Counted from the stretch's first letter, positions 50,079 through 59,755 are shown. The stretch: DNA of 64,000 nt from CAZPRW01 sp964577805 (GCA_964577805.1 CAZOAG010000002.1:1-64000), one strand, 5' to 3'. Translations and numbers: made by a program. The notes: generated by a model not told the origin, from the letters alone.

Positions 50079-50789
50079 TGGTTGTAAAATTGTGATATAA
50101 AAATCTTCGTTAGGCGGAATATTGATCTTTTGTGATGCTGTTATATCTGTTGTATAGATAATATCTTGGCAACCACGAATGATGACTAATGGGCATTGTT
50201 CATTCCCTTCCCCCATCGCATAACATGCCATAGTAGCTAGTGTATCAGCAATGTTGACATATGTAATTTGTAATGGCCTGCCGAAAATATCATTCTGACC
50301 AATACATTCTTTTATCGGTTGAAGCCCGAATGTTCCTTGTGCCACCCCGATAGTTCCCCGTCGAAATGGTGATATTGTGCTATCGACAGAGATCATTCCC
50401 AATGATGATATTTTGAACCGTTCACATAGAATATTATGAAGATATTGTAACAATGATACTACATCCTGTGGCCATAGAATATAATATCCATTACCATTGC
50501 TTTCATCGATGCCAGAATATGGGATTATTGTTCCATCTTTGACAGTAAGATGTGATTGTGTTATAAATTTATTGTCAGATTCTTGATCGATCAATGTTTG
50601 TCTATCAATCGTTCCAATATGAACACATCGTCCTTGTGCAATCGATAAACATTTTGTAGCGATACACAGGACATCCCCGTTGTTTAAATGAAGGCCCTGT
50701 GTGTCGAACAGTCGTAAAATATCATCCTTTGGCGGATATAATTTACACGTCTTTATTGGGATGATATTAATCACGTCGATCTGCTGCAA
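50070..50789 (-). CDS. CofE-family (F420-0:gamma-glutamyl ligase-like) protein; candidate folylglutamate synthase FolC2
   Basis: 239 aa with the CofE/COG1478 layout: IIPIKTCKLYPPKDDI, LHLNNGDVLCIATKCLSIAQGR, SSLGMISVDSTISPFRRGTIGVAQG, then FGRPLQITYVNIADTLATMACYAMGEG. Coenzyme F420 synthesis is not expected in this lineage and no F420 gene is nearby. In Chlamydia a COG1478 protein (CT611) beside the folate genes is reported to act as the folylglutamate synthase FolC2. The convergent folate operon makes the same role likely here. It overlaps the upstream peroxiredoxin gene by 23 bases, so these two are cotranscribed. Confidence 0.78.
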   Translation of the reverse strand: MQQIDVINIIPIKTCKLYPPKDDILRLFDTQGLHLNNGDVLCIATKCLSIAQGRCVHIGTIDRQTLIDQESDNKFITQSHLTVKDGTIIPYSGIDESNGNGYYILWPQDVVSLLQYLHNILCERFKISSLGMISVDSTISPFRRGTIGVAQGTFGLQPIKECIGQNDIFGRPLQITYVNIADTLATMACYAMGEGNEQCPLVIIRGCQDIIYTTDITASQKINIPPNEDFYITILQPLK

Positions 50790-51408
50790 AATATTGTTTT
50801 AGTCCATCTTGTGATGGTATCATTGACTGGCTGCCTTGTGTCCAGTTCGCTGGACAGACCTCTCCATATTGTTCAAAGTGCTGTAGTGCATCGACCATAC
50901 GTAATGTTTCATGAACACTACGACCGAGTGGCATATTATTTATGACACAGTGCTGTATGATACCAGTTTTATCGATCAGGAATAATCCACGATATGCAAC
51001 CCGTTCGCCGGATATTGAAAATGTACCATCAGGATTTTCGACATATTTACCGGCTAACACACAATAATCTTCTGATATTGTTTTATTGATATCTGATACT
51101 ATGGGGAATGTTACACCAGCAATACCACCACGTTCACGTGGTGTTTCCAACCATGCTAAATGGGAATATTCCGAGTCTGTAGAACATCCGATCAATGCTA
51201 CATTTCTTTTTTCGAACTCATTCAAATACGCTTGGAATGATAAAATTTCCGTTGGGCAAACGAATGTAAAATCTTTCGGATAGAAAAATAGAACGACATA
51301 TTGTTTGTCCCGAAATTGCGACAGTGAGAAGTTAGGGGTGATAGTATTCCCATTGATGACTGCTGTAGCTACGAAATCAGGTGCTTGAGTTCCAACTAAA
51401 GGTTCCAT
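50767..51408 (-). CDS. Typical 2-Cys peroxiredoxin (AhpC/Prx)
   Basis: Reduces hydrogen peroxide and organic peroxides; 213 aa. Peroxidatic C51 is in FTFVCPTE and resolving C185 in EVCPANW, with the catalytic Arg in the region of RVAYRGLFLID. Domain length matches the AhpC/Prx1 group. No AhpF is adjacent, so thioredoxin probably recycles it. First gene of the pair with the CofE-like protein. Confidence 0.94.
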   Translation of the reverse strand: MEPLVGTQAPDFVATAVINGNTITPNFSLSQFRDKQYVVLFFYPKDFTFVCPTEILSFQAYLNEFEKRNVALIGCSTDSEYSHLAWLETPRERGGIAGVTFPIVSDINKTISEDYCVLAGKYVENPDGTFSISGERVAYRGLFLIDKTGIIQHCVINNMPLGRSVHETLRMVDALQHFEQYGEVCPANWTQGSQSMIPSQDGLKQYFAADRRD

Positions 51409-51523
51409 GGTGGTGATCTATATATCATGTAAATTTATTGCAGTAAAGCGGATTTTTAAAAAAAATGCTTTACTCTCTATATTTATTTTTAAAGTGGACG
51501 TTGTTTACACGAATATTGTTGAT

Positions 51524-51625
51524 ATGGGAAATTTAAAGAAAAAGCGTCGTTTGAAAATGAATAAACATAAACGTAGCAAGCGTTCGAAGTCGAACCGCCA
51601 TAAGAAACGTTTATGGGGAAATTAA
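51524..51625 (+). CDS. Tiny AURKAIP1/COX24 (mS38-like) ribosomal protein
   Basis: 33 aa, extremely basic: MGNLKKKRRLKMNKHK continuing in a run of Lys, Arg and His and ending KKRLWGN. The pattern matches bacterial AURKAIP1/COX24-domain proteins, relatives of the mitochondrial ribosomal protein mS38, known as short proteins in Bacteroidota and PVC bacteria. ATG at MGNLKKK is preferred over an earlier GTG/ATG that would add an unrelated hydrophobic stretch. It stands alone between peroxiredoxin and thyA. Confidence 0.85.
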   Translation: MGNLKKKRRLKMNKHKRSKRSKSNRHKKRLWGN

Positions 51626-51735
51626 ACAACGAGATAAGTTGTCGGATTTTTGCAACAGTAGGTATGCTGTTGCATTTTTTGTTTGTATGGGAAAATTGAT
51701 GTTTTCTAGCAGGAAAAAATATTACTATTGTCAAT

Positions 51736-52533
51736 ATGCGAAATTATTTGGACTTGTTGCAGCATGTTTTAACACATGGTGAAATGCGAGATGATCGTAC
51801 TGGTGTTGGGACGGTTGGGTTATTTGGTGCTCAATTACGATTTGAATTAAAAGAACATTTTCCGATAATTACTACTAAGCTAGTTAATATGAAGGCAGTA
51901 ATTTATGAACTGTTATGGTTCATAAGTGGTAATACTAATGTAAAATTTTTGCAAGATCATGATGTCAAGATTTGGAATGAATGGGCAGATGAGAATGGTG
52001 ATTTAGGCCGTGTTTATGGTGCTCAATGGAGGACATGGCAGTCACCAGATGGCAGAGTTATTGATCAATTGGCTAATGTCATTGATCAAATAAAAAATGA
52101 TCCGTATGGCAGACGACATATTGTATGTACATGGAATCCAGGAGAATTGGACAAAATGGCATTACCTCCTTGTCACGCATTTTTTCAATTTCATGTATCG
52201 TCTGATGGTGGATTAAGTTGTCAATTATATCAACGTAGTGCTGATTTATTTTTAGGGGTACCATTTAATATTTCATCATATTCTTTATTGACCATGATGG
52301 TTGCTCATATTTGTGGATTATATCCTAAAGAGTTTGTTCATACATTTGGAGATCTTCATATTTATAAAAATCATATTGAACAGGTACGTGAGCAATTATC
52401 TCGTCCGACATTGCCATTGCCAACGATGCATATTCGACGAAATGTTACCTCTATTGATGATTTTCAATATGAAGATTTTGAACTAGTAGGATATCAACAT
52501 GGTTCAGCAATTCGAGCACCTATAGCAGTATGA
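51736..52533 (+). CDS. thyA: Thymidylate synthase
   Basis: Methylates dUMP to dTMP using methylene-tetrahydrofolate, releasing dihydrofolate. 265 aa. Catalytic C146 is in PPCHAFFQF; DDRTGVGTVGLFG, ELLWFISGNTN, QRSADLFLGVPFNI and HIYKNHIEQ match the family. The stop overlaps the folA start (ATGA), tying dihydrofolate production to its reduction. Confidence 0.97.
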   Translation: MRNYLDLLQHVLTHGEMRDDRTGVGTVGLFGAQLRFELKEHFPIITTKLVNMKAVIYELLWFISGNTNVKFLQDHDVKIWNEWADENGDLGRVYGAQWRTWQSPDGRVIDQLANVIDQIKNDPYGRRHIVCTWNPGELDKMALPPCHAFFQFHVSSDGGLSCQLYQRSADLFLGVPFNISSYSLLTMMVAHICGLYPKEFVHTFGDLHIYKNHIEQVREQLSRPTLPLPTMHIRRNVTSIDDFQYEDFELVGYQHGSAIRAPIAV

Positions 52534-53042
52534 ATATGTTATCATCACAATTGATAAGTAATTTATTGCGCAGTATAGATTTACGTGCTATTGCTGCAAT
52601 GACACAAGACCATGTCATTGGAAACAATGGTAAGATTCCATGGGCGGTACCAGAAGAGCTGTCATATTTTCGAAAAATGACGGATGGTGCAACAGTTATT
52701 GTAGGACGGAAAACCTTTGAATCAATCGGCCATCCGTTAATAAACCGGAGGAATATTGTTGTTACACAATCTCATGATTTTAATGTTCCTGACATTGAAA
52801 TAATTCACGATATTAAAAAATTATTACAGATGAATATCATCGGTCCTGCTTGGGTATGTGGAGGTGCACAAATATATAAGTTATTATTACCAGCATGTCG
52901 GGAATTATATATAAGTACAGTATATGGAGATTATTCTGGTGATACATTTTTTCCACAATTTGATGACCTATTTTGTGAAGAATCGATAGTTCATAAGACC
53001 GATCGATTTATCGCTAAAAAATACCGTAATACATCATATTGA
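52530..53042 (+). CDS. folA: Dihydrofolate reductase
   Basis: Regenerates tetrahydrofolate. 170 aa. IAAMTQDHVIGNNGKIPWAVPEEL, VIVGRKTFESIG and WVCGGAQIYKLLLP are the substrate and NADPH sites. About 18 extra N-terminal residues precede the usual start; the ATGA overlap with thyA supports the longer form. With folE-P-B-K just upstream the pathway is nearly complete. Confidence 0.95.
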   Translation: MNMLSSQLISNLLRSIDLRAIAAMTQDHVIGNNGKIPWAVPEELSYFRKMTDGATVIVGRKTFESIGHPLINRRNIVVTQSHDFNVPDIEIIHDIKKLLQMNIIGPAWVCGGAQIYKLLLPACRELYISTVYGDYSGDTFFPQFDDLFCEESIVHKTDRFIAKKYRNTSY

Positions 53043-53055
53043 TAATGGTTAATAT

Positions 53056-54258
53056 ATGAGAACAATTCGCAAAATACGGTATTTTTATAAAAAATTTATA
53101 CGTAAATTGCGCAAGGCAATGGAAAATGCTGAAAACTTCATTGCTGATGTTTTATATGACAGAAAAGATAGTACTGGTGTAAGAATAGCAGCAGGAATAT
53201 TACTACCATTATCATATATATTTTCTATCATTGTTCGCTGTCGACAATACTTATATAAAAAAAATATCTTTCAATCAGCATCTGTCGGATGTCCTGTGAT
53301 TGTTGTAGGGAATCTTACATTAGGTGGTACTGGAAAAACACCAGTTGTTGAAAAATTAGCGCGTACGTTGCGAGAAAATGGACGACAAGTGGCGATTTTG
53401 AGCCGTGGGTATAAGAGCAAACGTGAGGCTCGCTGGAAAGTATTGTGGAGATGGTTGACACATAAAAGTGAACCTCCGCCACGTGTTGTCAGTAATGGAA
53501 AATCATTATTATTAGGGTCAGAACGCGCAGGAGATGAACCATTCATGTTGGCGTCGAATTTGCCCAATGTCGTTGTTATTGTTGATAAGGACCGCGTAAA
53601 AGCAGGACATTACGCTGTCAAGCGGTTCAATGCTGATGTATTAATTTTAGATGATGGTTATCAATATTTGCCGATGCGTGGATATATGAATTTATTATTG
53701 ATTGATAGTACAAATCCATTTGGGAATGGACATTTGATTCCACGTGGAATTTTGAGAGAATCTATCAAAAATATACAGCGTGCATCGTATATTTTATTGA
53801 CGAAAGCAGGAAATAGTAATGTTGATGATATTATACAAACGATCCATCGATATCATCCATCAGTAAAAATTATTCAATGTTCGCATTTACCACGAAATTT
53901 GACACAATTGGACAGGAAGGATGTTCGCCCTATTACATTTTTGAATGGCAAGAAAATTATGGCATTTAGTGGTATTGCATCTCCTGAAAGTTTTGAAAAG
54001 TTTTTATACGACAACCAGGCAGACATTGTATATACAAAACGGTTTGTTGATCATCATCGGTTTTCACGTGATGAATTGAATAAAATTTTTGATGTAGCTA
54101 GAACAAAGGGTGCTGAAATTGTCGTGACTACGGAAAAGGATGCTGTAAGAATCCCGAATGATTTTGTTCCACCTATCCCTGCATTTTTTCTCAAGATAGA
54201 GATAGAAATAGTATCTGGAGAAGATTTTTTTGATGAAATAATTTCCAAATTTGAATAA
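53056..54258 (+). CDS. lpxK: Tetraacyldisaccharide 4'-kinase
   Basis: Adds the 4'-phosphate to the lipid A precursor at the inner membrane, evidence for lipopolysaccharide. 400 aa, longer than E. coli LpxK (328) because of a basic N-terminal extension (MRTIRKIRYFYKKFIRKLRK) and internal insertions. The P-loop is GNLTLGGTGKTP at 85-96. LSRGYKSK, DDGYQYLP and GHLIPRGILRE are typical, as is TEKDAVRIP at the end. It begins 13 bases after folA, possibly on the same transcript. Confidence 0.94.
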   Translation: MRTIRKIRYFYKKFIRKLRKAMENAENFIADVLYDRKDSTGVRIAAGILLPLSYIFSIIVRCRQYLYKKNIFQSASVGCPVIVVGNLTLGGTGKTPVVEKLARTLRENGRQVAILSRGYKSKREARWKVLWRWLTHKSEPPPRVVSNGKSLLLGSERAGDEPFMLASNLPNVVVIVDKDRVKAGHYAVKRFNADVLILDDGYQYLPMRGYMNLLLIDSTNPFGNGHLIPRGILRESIKNIQRASYILLTKAGNSNVDDIIQTIHRYHPSVKIIQCSHLPRNLTQLDRKDVRPITFLNGKKIMAFSGIASPESFEKFLYDNQADIVYTKRFVDHHRFSRDELNKIFDVARTKGAEIVVTTEKDAVRIPNDFVPPIPAFFLKIEIEIVSGEDFFDEIISKFE

Positions 54259-54349
54259 TCATTGTAATAGACATTTTGAAACTAAATAAATGGCGTAGAT
54301 AATTTGTAATCCACAATATATTCATGCTTGTGTTTCGATTACAGTAACA

Positions 54350-54880
54350 ATGAATATTTTAAAATTTAATCATAGAAATGAATTGCGTCAATGGCTGATC
54401 TCCAATTGTTGTACAGCAAAAGAAGGTTGGATTATTTGCTGCAGACGAAACAATGTTCCTCATGGTGCGTTATCATATTTGGATGTGGTCGAGGAAGCTC
54501 TTTGTTTTGGATGGATTGATTCGACGATAAAAACAGTCAATGGTCTGAATTTACAACGAATATCTCCACGTCGAAAAAACAGTCATTGGACGGAACTTAA
54601 TAAAGAAAGATGTAGGCGATTAGAGCGTTTAGGGTTAATGACGGATTGTGGACGGTCAGTTTTACCAGATATGGATGTATCAAATTTTAAGATCTTGGAT
54701 GAAATTATTGCAGCATTGAAAAACGATAGTACTGTTTGGGAGAATTATAAAAACTTTCATCAATTGTATCGCAGGGTCAGGATAGATACTATTCAAATTA
54801 AACGCAATACAAGTCTGTTTGAGAAGAGGTTGCATAAATTTATAGAAAAAACGCGTAAGAATATGATGTATGGTGAGTGA
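54350..54880 (+). CDS. YdeI/OmpD-associated family protein
   Basis: 176 aa, cytoplasmic. Matches the YdeI-like family in LRQWLISN, SYLDVVEEALCFGWIDSTIK, RRKNSHWTELNKERCRRLERLGLMTDCGR. Members are described as bacteriocin-protection or OmpD-associated proteins, but the biochemical function is unclear. It is a single gene with no operon link. Confidence 0.8.
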   Translation: MNILKFNHRNELRQWLISNCCTAKEGWIICCRRNNVPHGALSYLDVVEEALCFGWIDSTIKTVNGLNLQRISPRRKNSHWTELNKERCRRLERLGLMTDCGRSVLPDMDVSNFKILDEIIAALKNDSTVWENYKNFHQLYRRVRIDTIQIKRNTSLFEKRLHKFIEKTRKNMMYGE

Positions 54881-55059
54881 AATGATGGCGGGCTATTGAT
54901 ATAAATTTCTAATAAGAAATATTCTCTAAAAGAGTCATTTGGCGTTGGTCTAGTTTACTATGATTATGTCGATAGTGTAAGTGTTAAGTTGACCAGGAAA
55001 TGCAGGTTTTCCAGATTTTATCAGTAAAGCTTTTTAATGCCTTTTTCAAAAAATATGAA

Positions 55060-56055
55060 TTAATTTTTTTTAAGTATTAGATTTTTGTAAGCGCTATTTT
55101 TTTGCGAGGGATCGAGTATTTGCTTTTGCAATGCTTTATCGACAAATAGATGATTGAATGTTGCTGTTCGTTCGTATTGATGATGTTCTGGCTTATAATA
55201 TACCTCTAATTGCTGATGAACAATACATCGTACAGCATTTGCTACCATAATATTGTTTGCCCCGAGATCAATCAACCGTGGTATTGCACCATTAATATCA
55301 TTAGCATGTAATGTTGCAAAAACCGCATGTCCTGTTATTGCCGCTCTGATAGCTAATTGTGCAGTCTCAGAATCCCGAATTTCGCCGATAAAAATAACAT
55401 CAGGGTCATGCCTTAAAAATGCCCGTATGGCACTAGCAAATGAAAACCCAATATCATGTCGAATTTGACATTGTGTTATTCCATCAATATGTTGTTCTAC
55501 TGGATCTTCGCATGTCAAAATTTTAATATCATCAGTATTAATAGCTCGTAAAACGCTGTACATTGTTGTTGATTTACCACATCCCGTCGGCCCGACAAAA
55601 AGTACTAACCCACTATCATTTATGAAGGTTGTCAGAAATGTTTGCAATGATGGGGCCTTTGCCAGGATGCTCGATAATTCAAACCGATCACATGCATTAT
55701 TCAATACTCGTAATACAATGCTTTCACCAAACTGTGTGGGTAGACATGATATTCTAAAATCAATGATATTATTATCGATTGTGTATGGTATGCTGCCATC
55801 TTGTGGCATTCTAGATTCTGATATATTCAGTCCGGCCATCATTTTTAATCGAGAAATGACAGGTTCTGCGATATCAATGTTGTTGTCAGGAAATGCGACT
55901 AATGATCCATTAATACGATATCGTATAGAAAATTTATCATCATATCGTTCGAAATGAATATCAGATGCACGTTTATGAACAGCAATCATCAAAATATTAT
56001 CGATATAATCTGCAATGGGAGAATTTTGTGAAAAAATTATATTATTTCGTACCAT
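55060..56055 (-). CDS. Short GspE/PilB-type secretion ATPase
   Basis: Hexameric motor ATPase of type II secretion or type IV pili, 331 aa instead of about 500-570. It starts at the N2 domain (SPIADYIDNILMIAVHKRASDIHFERY) and has Walker A GPTGCGKST (from 155), the Asp box TCEDPVEQHIDGI, Walker B DPDVIFIGEIRDSETA and the His box TGHAVFATLHAND. The N-terminal MshEN/N1 domain is missing and so is the tetracysteine zinc insert: after AVRCIVHQQL the RLVRKLC-like segment is absent. PilT-like function is less likely by sequence. It may be a reduced but working motor or a decaying one. It overlaps psd by 14 bases. Confidence 0.85.
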   Translation of the reverse strand: MVRNNIIFSQNSPIADYIDNILMIAVHKRASDIHFERYDDKFSIRYRINGSLVAFPDNNIDIAEPVISRLKMMAGLNISESRMPQDGSIPYTIDNNIIDFRISCLPTQFGESIVLRVLNNACDRFELSSILAKAPSLQTFLTTFINDSGLVLFVGPTGCGKSTTMYSVLRAINTDDIKILTCEDPVEQHIDGITQCQIRHDIGFSFASAIRAFLRHDPDVIFIGEIRDSETAQLAIRAAITGHAVFATLHANDINGAIPRLIDLGANNIMVANAVRCIVHQQLEVYYKPEHHQYERTATFNHLFVDKALQKQILDPSQKNSAYKNLILKKN

Positions 56056-56947
56056 TATTTATTGTAGCGATTTCATCACCCATTAAGACATATGTTTCCA
56101 GACCACGGGATGTATTCATCAATAAATCTTCTGAAAATGAGATCTTGTCGGGTTCAAAAAATGTTATTATAGTGGACCCACCAAATTGGAAATATCCCTT
56201 CTCTTCACCTTTTAATACCTGTTTGTCTGGCGTAAATGTCTGACAAATTGTACCACATCCTATTGCCCCAATTTCTACCATTAAAATATCACCACAATGC
56301 TCGGTGTGTACGATTGTTGACATCCGTTTGTTTTGTAAAAATGTTGATAGGCTACCAGCTAATGCAAGAGGGTGTACAGATAAATAATTTCCATTTATAA
56401 GAAATGTCTTTTCAGGAATCCCTGCGAATGGGAAATGGAACCGATGATAATCTGTCAGGCATAACCTGGAGATCAACACACTTCCTTCATGAAACTTTTT
56501 AGCAGTCGACCGATCCAATATTAAATCATCTGCTGATAATTGTTCTCCTTTAATAAAAAATGTTGATAGATTATTGCTGTTAGAAAATGCCAGATGTCGA
56601 CCATCACATGGAGAACTAATACTATTACTTCGTGGTGATATTGGTCGTGCAGATGGTTTTAATTTCCGTGCAAAGAATTCATTGAATGATAAAAATTCAT
56701 CTGGTCGTTTTTCGAAAGAATCACTTTTTATTCCATATTTATTTATAAATGGTAAGATTTTTTTTCTACTGTTGGGACGCGAGGCGAACCATCCACAAAT
56801 GATGGAAAAGAACTTCCGTTTTAACATCAATGAAACAGATAATTGACCGATGGTAGTTTGATATGCTAATTTGATCCATTTTTCGCCACATACTTGCTCA
56901 GTTTCTATTGAGCGGGAATAGCGGTTAAAAAATACAGTCTGCTTCAT
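56042..56947 (-). CDS. psd: Phosphatidylserine decarboxylase proenzyme
   Basis: Makes phosphatidylethanolamine at the inner membrane. From MKQTVFFNRYSR, 301 aa; an upstream frame adds a Cys/Tyr-rich stretch without support. FFNRYSRSIETEQVCGEKWIKLAY resembles the N-terminus of the longer chlamydia/clostridia-type enzymes. FNEFFARKLKPSARPI, DGRH and DYHRFHFPFAG carry conserved Asp and His residues. Self-cleavage is expected at FGGST, between G257 and S258, to form the pyruvoyl group. Confidence 0.93.
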   Translation of the reverse strand: MKQTVFFNRYSRSIETEQVCGEKWIKLAYQTTIGQLSVSLMLKRKFFSIICGWFASRPNSRKKILPFINKYGIKSDSFEKRPDEFLSFNEFFARKLKPSARPISPRSNSISSPCDGRHLAFSNSNNLSTFFIKGEQLSADDLILDRSTAKKFHEGSVLISRLCLTDYHRFHFPFAGIPEKTFLINGNYLSVHPLALAGSLSTFLQNKRMSTIVHTEHCGDILMVEIGAIGCGTICQTFTPDKQVLKGEEKGYFQFGGSTIITFFEPDKISFSEDLLMNTSRGLETYVLMGDEIATINNGTK

Positions 56948-57051
56948 CTGGCAACGACAGTAAATCATGCTACCAGAAAAGCAATGCGAAAAATAGCAAC
57001 CATTTTTATAAAAAATTATAAGATGGTATAACAACTTATTAACGTGTTATA

Positions 57052-58377
57052 CTAGGATTCGTCCTTCAATATTTCGATGACATGATGTCGTAATGCGATA
57101 ATAGCGATCAAATTAGCTATAAGTAATCCGTTAATTATTATATCCGCTAATGTCCATGGCAATGTTCCATGCATGTATCCACCGACAGGAATAGCTGCAA
57201 TAACAACAAATTTAAAATATTTTACCCAATGAGATTTTTTCGCAAAGAAAAATGCATGTTCTGCAAACCATGCCCATGCTAAAATTGTAGTTAGTGCGAA
57301 TGTATATATTATTATTTGAATAAAAATTCCAGCATGATGAGTATGAAATGCTATATTGAATGTTTGAATGCATATTGCACTGCTATTGAGCGACATGTCT
57401 GGGCATGCACAGATTATTAATAATCCTGTTATTGCGCATAATCCAGCGACAAAAATTGGTGCGACAATAGCAATAATTCCTTGTTGTTTAGCATGTAATG
57501 AAGGATTATTTTCTATTGTATCAACATTAGCATGTGCGATGCCAGCAAGCCCTAATCCTATATCTGTAGCGAATAATCCACGAGAGACACCACATCGCAA
57601 GGCATGAAAAAATAATATTCCACTACTACCACCAATTACTGAGCGCCATCCTATTGCTCCTTCCACGATCTCTCGTAATGCCGGCAAACACCGTTCGTGC
57701 AAATTGATAATCCCTACCATACATATTGCTATATATATTATTCCGACGAGAGGGACTATACACGACATGAAGCTAGCAAATCGTCGTAATCCACCAAATA
57801 AAATAAATGCAACTGGGATTATAAGCGAACAAATGGCTATAGGAGTATTATGTGCATTTTGTTGAAATGTTGTAACGAATGCATTAACCTGTACTAAATT
57901 TCCTACTGTCAATGCTGCTCCAATTAATAATACAGAGTAAATTGTTGCCAATTTTGTTGAATTTAATCCACGTGCGATATAGAACATGGGACCACCGATT
58001 GATCGGCCGTTTGGTTGATGTTCAGCGAATAATACACCGAGAGAAGAACAACATAATTTTATTACACTGCACAATAGTGCGACGACAACCATCCACAGAA
58101 TAGCCCCTGGCCCGCCAGTAGTAATCGCCAAAGCTGTACCAGCAATAGTGCCAGTTCCTAAATTTCCACCAATGATCGCTGCAACAGCGGCGAAACTATT
58201 GATCTTTTTTTCAGCATGTTGTGGCCGTAACATCAATCGGACACCGTCAATGAAATGACGGAATTGTGGCCATTTCATTTTTATAGACAGGAAAACTGAT
58301 GTCGACAATAGTAATGGAATAACGACGACTAAAACAAAATATTCCAATGCATCTAACTGTTCGAAAGCAACCTCCAA
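57052..58377 (-). CDS. Sodium:alanine/glycine symporter (AGCS family)
   Basis: A 441-aa inner-membrane transporter with about ten hydrophobic segments. Family motifs seen: IIGGNLGTGTIAGTALAI, GGPGAILWMVVVAL, NGRSIGGPMFYIARGL, LRCGVSRGLFATDIGLGLAGIAHA. It imports alanine or glycine with sodium, useful for an amino-acid scavenger. It is transcribed toward psd but starts close to the divergent rodA. Confidence 0.9.
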   Translation of the reverse strand: MEVAFEQLDALEYFVLVVVIPLLLSTSVFLSIKMKWPQFRHFIDGVRLMLRPQHAEKKINSFAAVAAIIGGNLGTGTIAGTALAITTGGPGAILWMVVVALLCSVIKLCCSSLGVLFAEHQPNGRSIGGPMFYIARGLNSTKLATIYSVLLIGAALTVGNLVQVNAFVTTFQQNAHNTPIAICSLIIPVAFILFGGLRRFASFMSCIVPLVGIIYIAICMVGIINLHERCLPALREIVEGAIGWRSVIGGSSGILFFHALRCGVSRGLFATDIGLGLAGIAHANVDTIENNPSLHAKQQGIIAIVAPIFVAGLCAITGLLIICACPDMSLNSSAICIQTFNIAFHTHHAGIFIQIIIYTFALTTILAWAWFAEHAFFFAKKSHWVKYFKFVVIAAIPVGGYMHGTLPWTLADIIINGLLIANLIAIIALRHHVIEILKDES

Positions 58378-58402
58378 GCGTTTATATTAAAAATCGCACA
58401 TA

Positions 58403-59755
58403 ATGCGATATATGAAGAATGCTTTCAAAGCGTTATGGAAAGGTCAAGAAAATTTTCATATTTCCATACTGACATTTTTAATAAAAGTCATAGACCAACA
58501 TGTTGTTTTTATTGTGAACGGATTTCGTAGTAACATCGTTTATCGTTTAAAGTCACTGTTGGATGATCAAAAAGCAGGACCATATGATAAAACACCGATC
58601 ATATGCATATTGATGTTATTGTTTATCGGGATTACTGCAATTTATTCATCTCATAGTCATTCCGGTGGCTCTCAGTGGATAGCACAATTAGTATGGGCAT
58701 TTGCTGGTGGTTGTTTGTATTATATTGTTTCACGAATAGATTATGAATTTTTTGCACAATATGCACATGTATTTTACAACATAAGCATTGTTTTGTTGTT
58801 GATGTTATGGACACCATTTGGAGAACGCCGATTTGGTGCGTTACGATGGGTAAATCTTGGTGTATTTGCTGTACAACCATCAGAACCAGCAAAATTAGGA
58901 TTTTTATTTATGTTGAGTGCGATGATGGCACGTACAGAGATATCATCTCTTGGTGGTTCTATAAAAAATCTTGCAAAGTGTTGTTTGGTGTTTTGCATCC
59001 CGACGATATTGATATTTTTACAGCCTGATTTGGGGTCAGCGCTGACATTTCCTGTGATGTTTTTTGCGATGTTGTATATTTCCAAATTATCGAAAAAATT
59101 TTTTCTTGGTATAGTTGCCATTTTTTTGATCGCAGTATCAATCATAGCGATAGATATATACGGATATCGTAATTTTTTAGATGATAAATTTTTTAGAAAT
59201 GATGGTGAGCAGACGAAATATGAGGACCGTAGTATTCTGCCATTAAAAGATTATCAACGAGATCGTATATTGGCATTTTTATTTCCTGATGATGTTGATC
59301 CCAATGGCATTGGGGTTAGTTGGAATTTGAGGCAATCATTAATTGCTGTTGGGACAGGTGGATTGACAGGCAAGGGGTTCAATAATGGAACGCAGGCACA
59401 GTTGGGATATTTGCCGAAATCTGTCGCATCGAATGATTTTATTTTTTCAGTAATTGCTGAAGAAAGAGGGTTGATAGGGTCACTTTGTGTGATCTTATTA
59501 TATGTTTTATTGATAGGCAATGGATTGCGAACAGCACAGCTGTCTCGAGATCGGTTCGGAACATATATTTGTATCGGCACTAGTATTTTATTACTCTTGC
59601 ATATAGTTGTCAATATCGGCATGACATTAGGGCTTATGCCGATTACAGGTATTCCATTGCCGTTTTTAAGTTATGGAGGGTCATTTTTATTGATTTGTTG
59701 TTTCTTACAAGGAATAACGCAAAGTGTTTATCGATATCATAAGTGTTTTGTGTAA
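58403..59755 (+). CDS. rodA: Elongasome SEDS glycosyltransferase RodA
   Basis: Peptidoglycan polymerase for side-wall growth, 450 aa, with about ten hydrophobic helices. ALRWVNLGVFAVQPSEPAKLGF, QPDLGSAL, GTGGLTGKGFNNGTQAQLGYLPKSVASNDFIFSVIAEERG and PLPFLSYGGS are RodA-like. An N-terminal extension of about 60 residues precedes the first core helix. Its presence implies rod growth or at least a lateral synthesis system besides FtsW. No mre or pbp gene is adjacent. rng follows. Confidence 0.93.
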   Translation: MRYMKNAFKALWKGQENFHISILTFLIKVIDQHVVFIVNGFRSNIVYRLKSLLDDQKAGPYDKTPIICILMLLFIGITAIYSSHSHSGGSQWIAQLVWAFAGGCLYYIVSRIDYEFFAQYAHVFYNISIVLLLMLWTPFGERRFGALRWVNLGVFAVQPSEPAKLGFLFMLSAMMARTEISSLGGSIKNLAKCCLVFCIPTILIFLQPDLGSALTFPVMFFAMLYISKLSKKFFLGIVAIFLIAVSIIAIDIYGYRNFLDDKFFRNDGEQTKYEDRSILPLKDYQRDRILAFLFPDDVDPNGIGVSWNLRQSLIAVGTGGLTGKGFNNGTQAQLGYLPKSVASNDFIFSVIAEERGLIGSLCVILLYVLLIGNGLRTAQLSRDRFGTYICIGTSILLLLHIVVNIGMTLGLMPITGIPLPFLSYGGSFLLICCFLQGITQSVYRYHKCFV

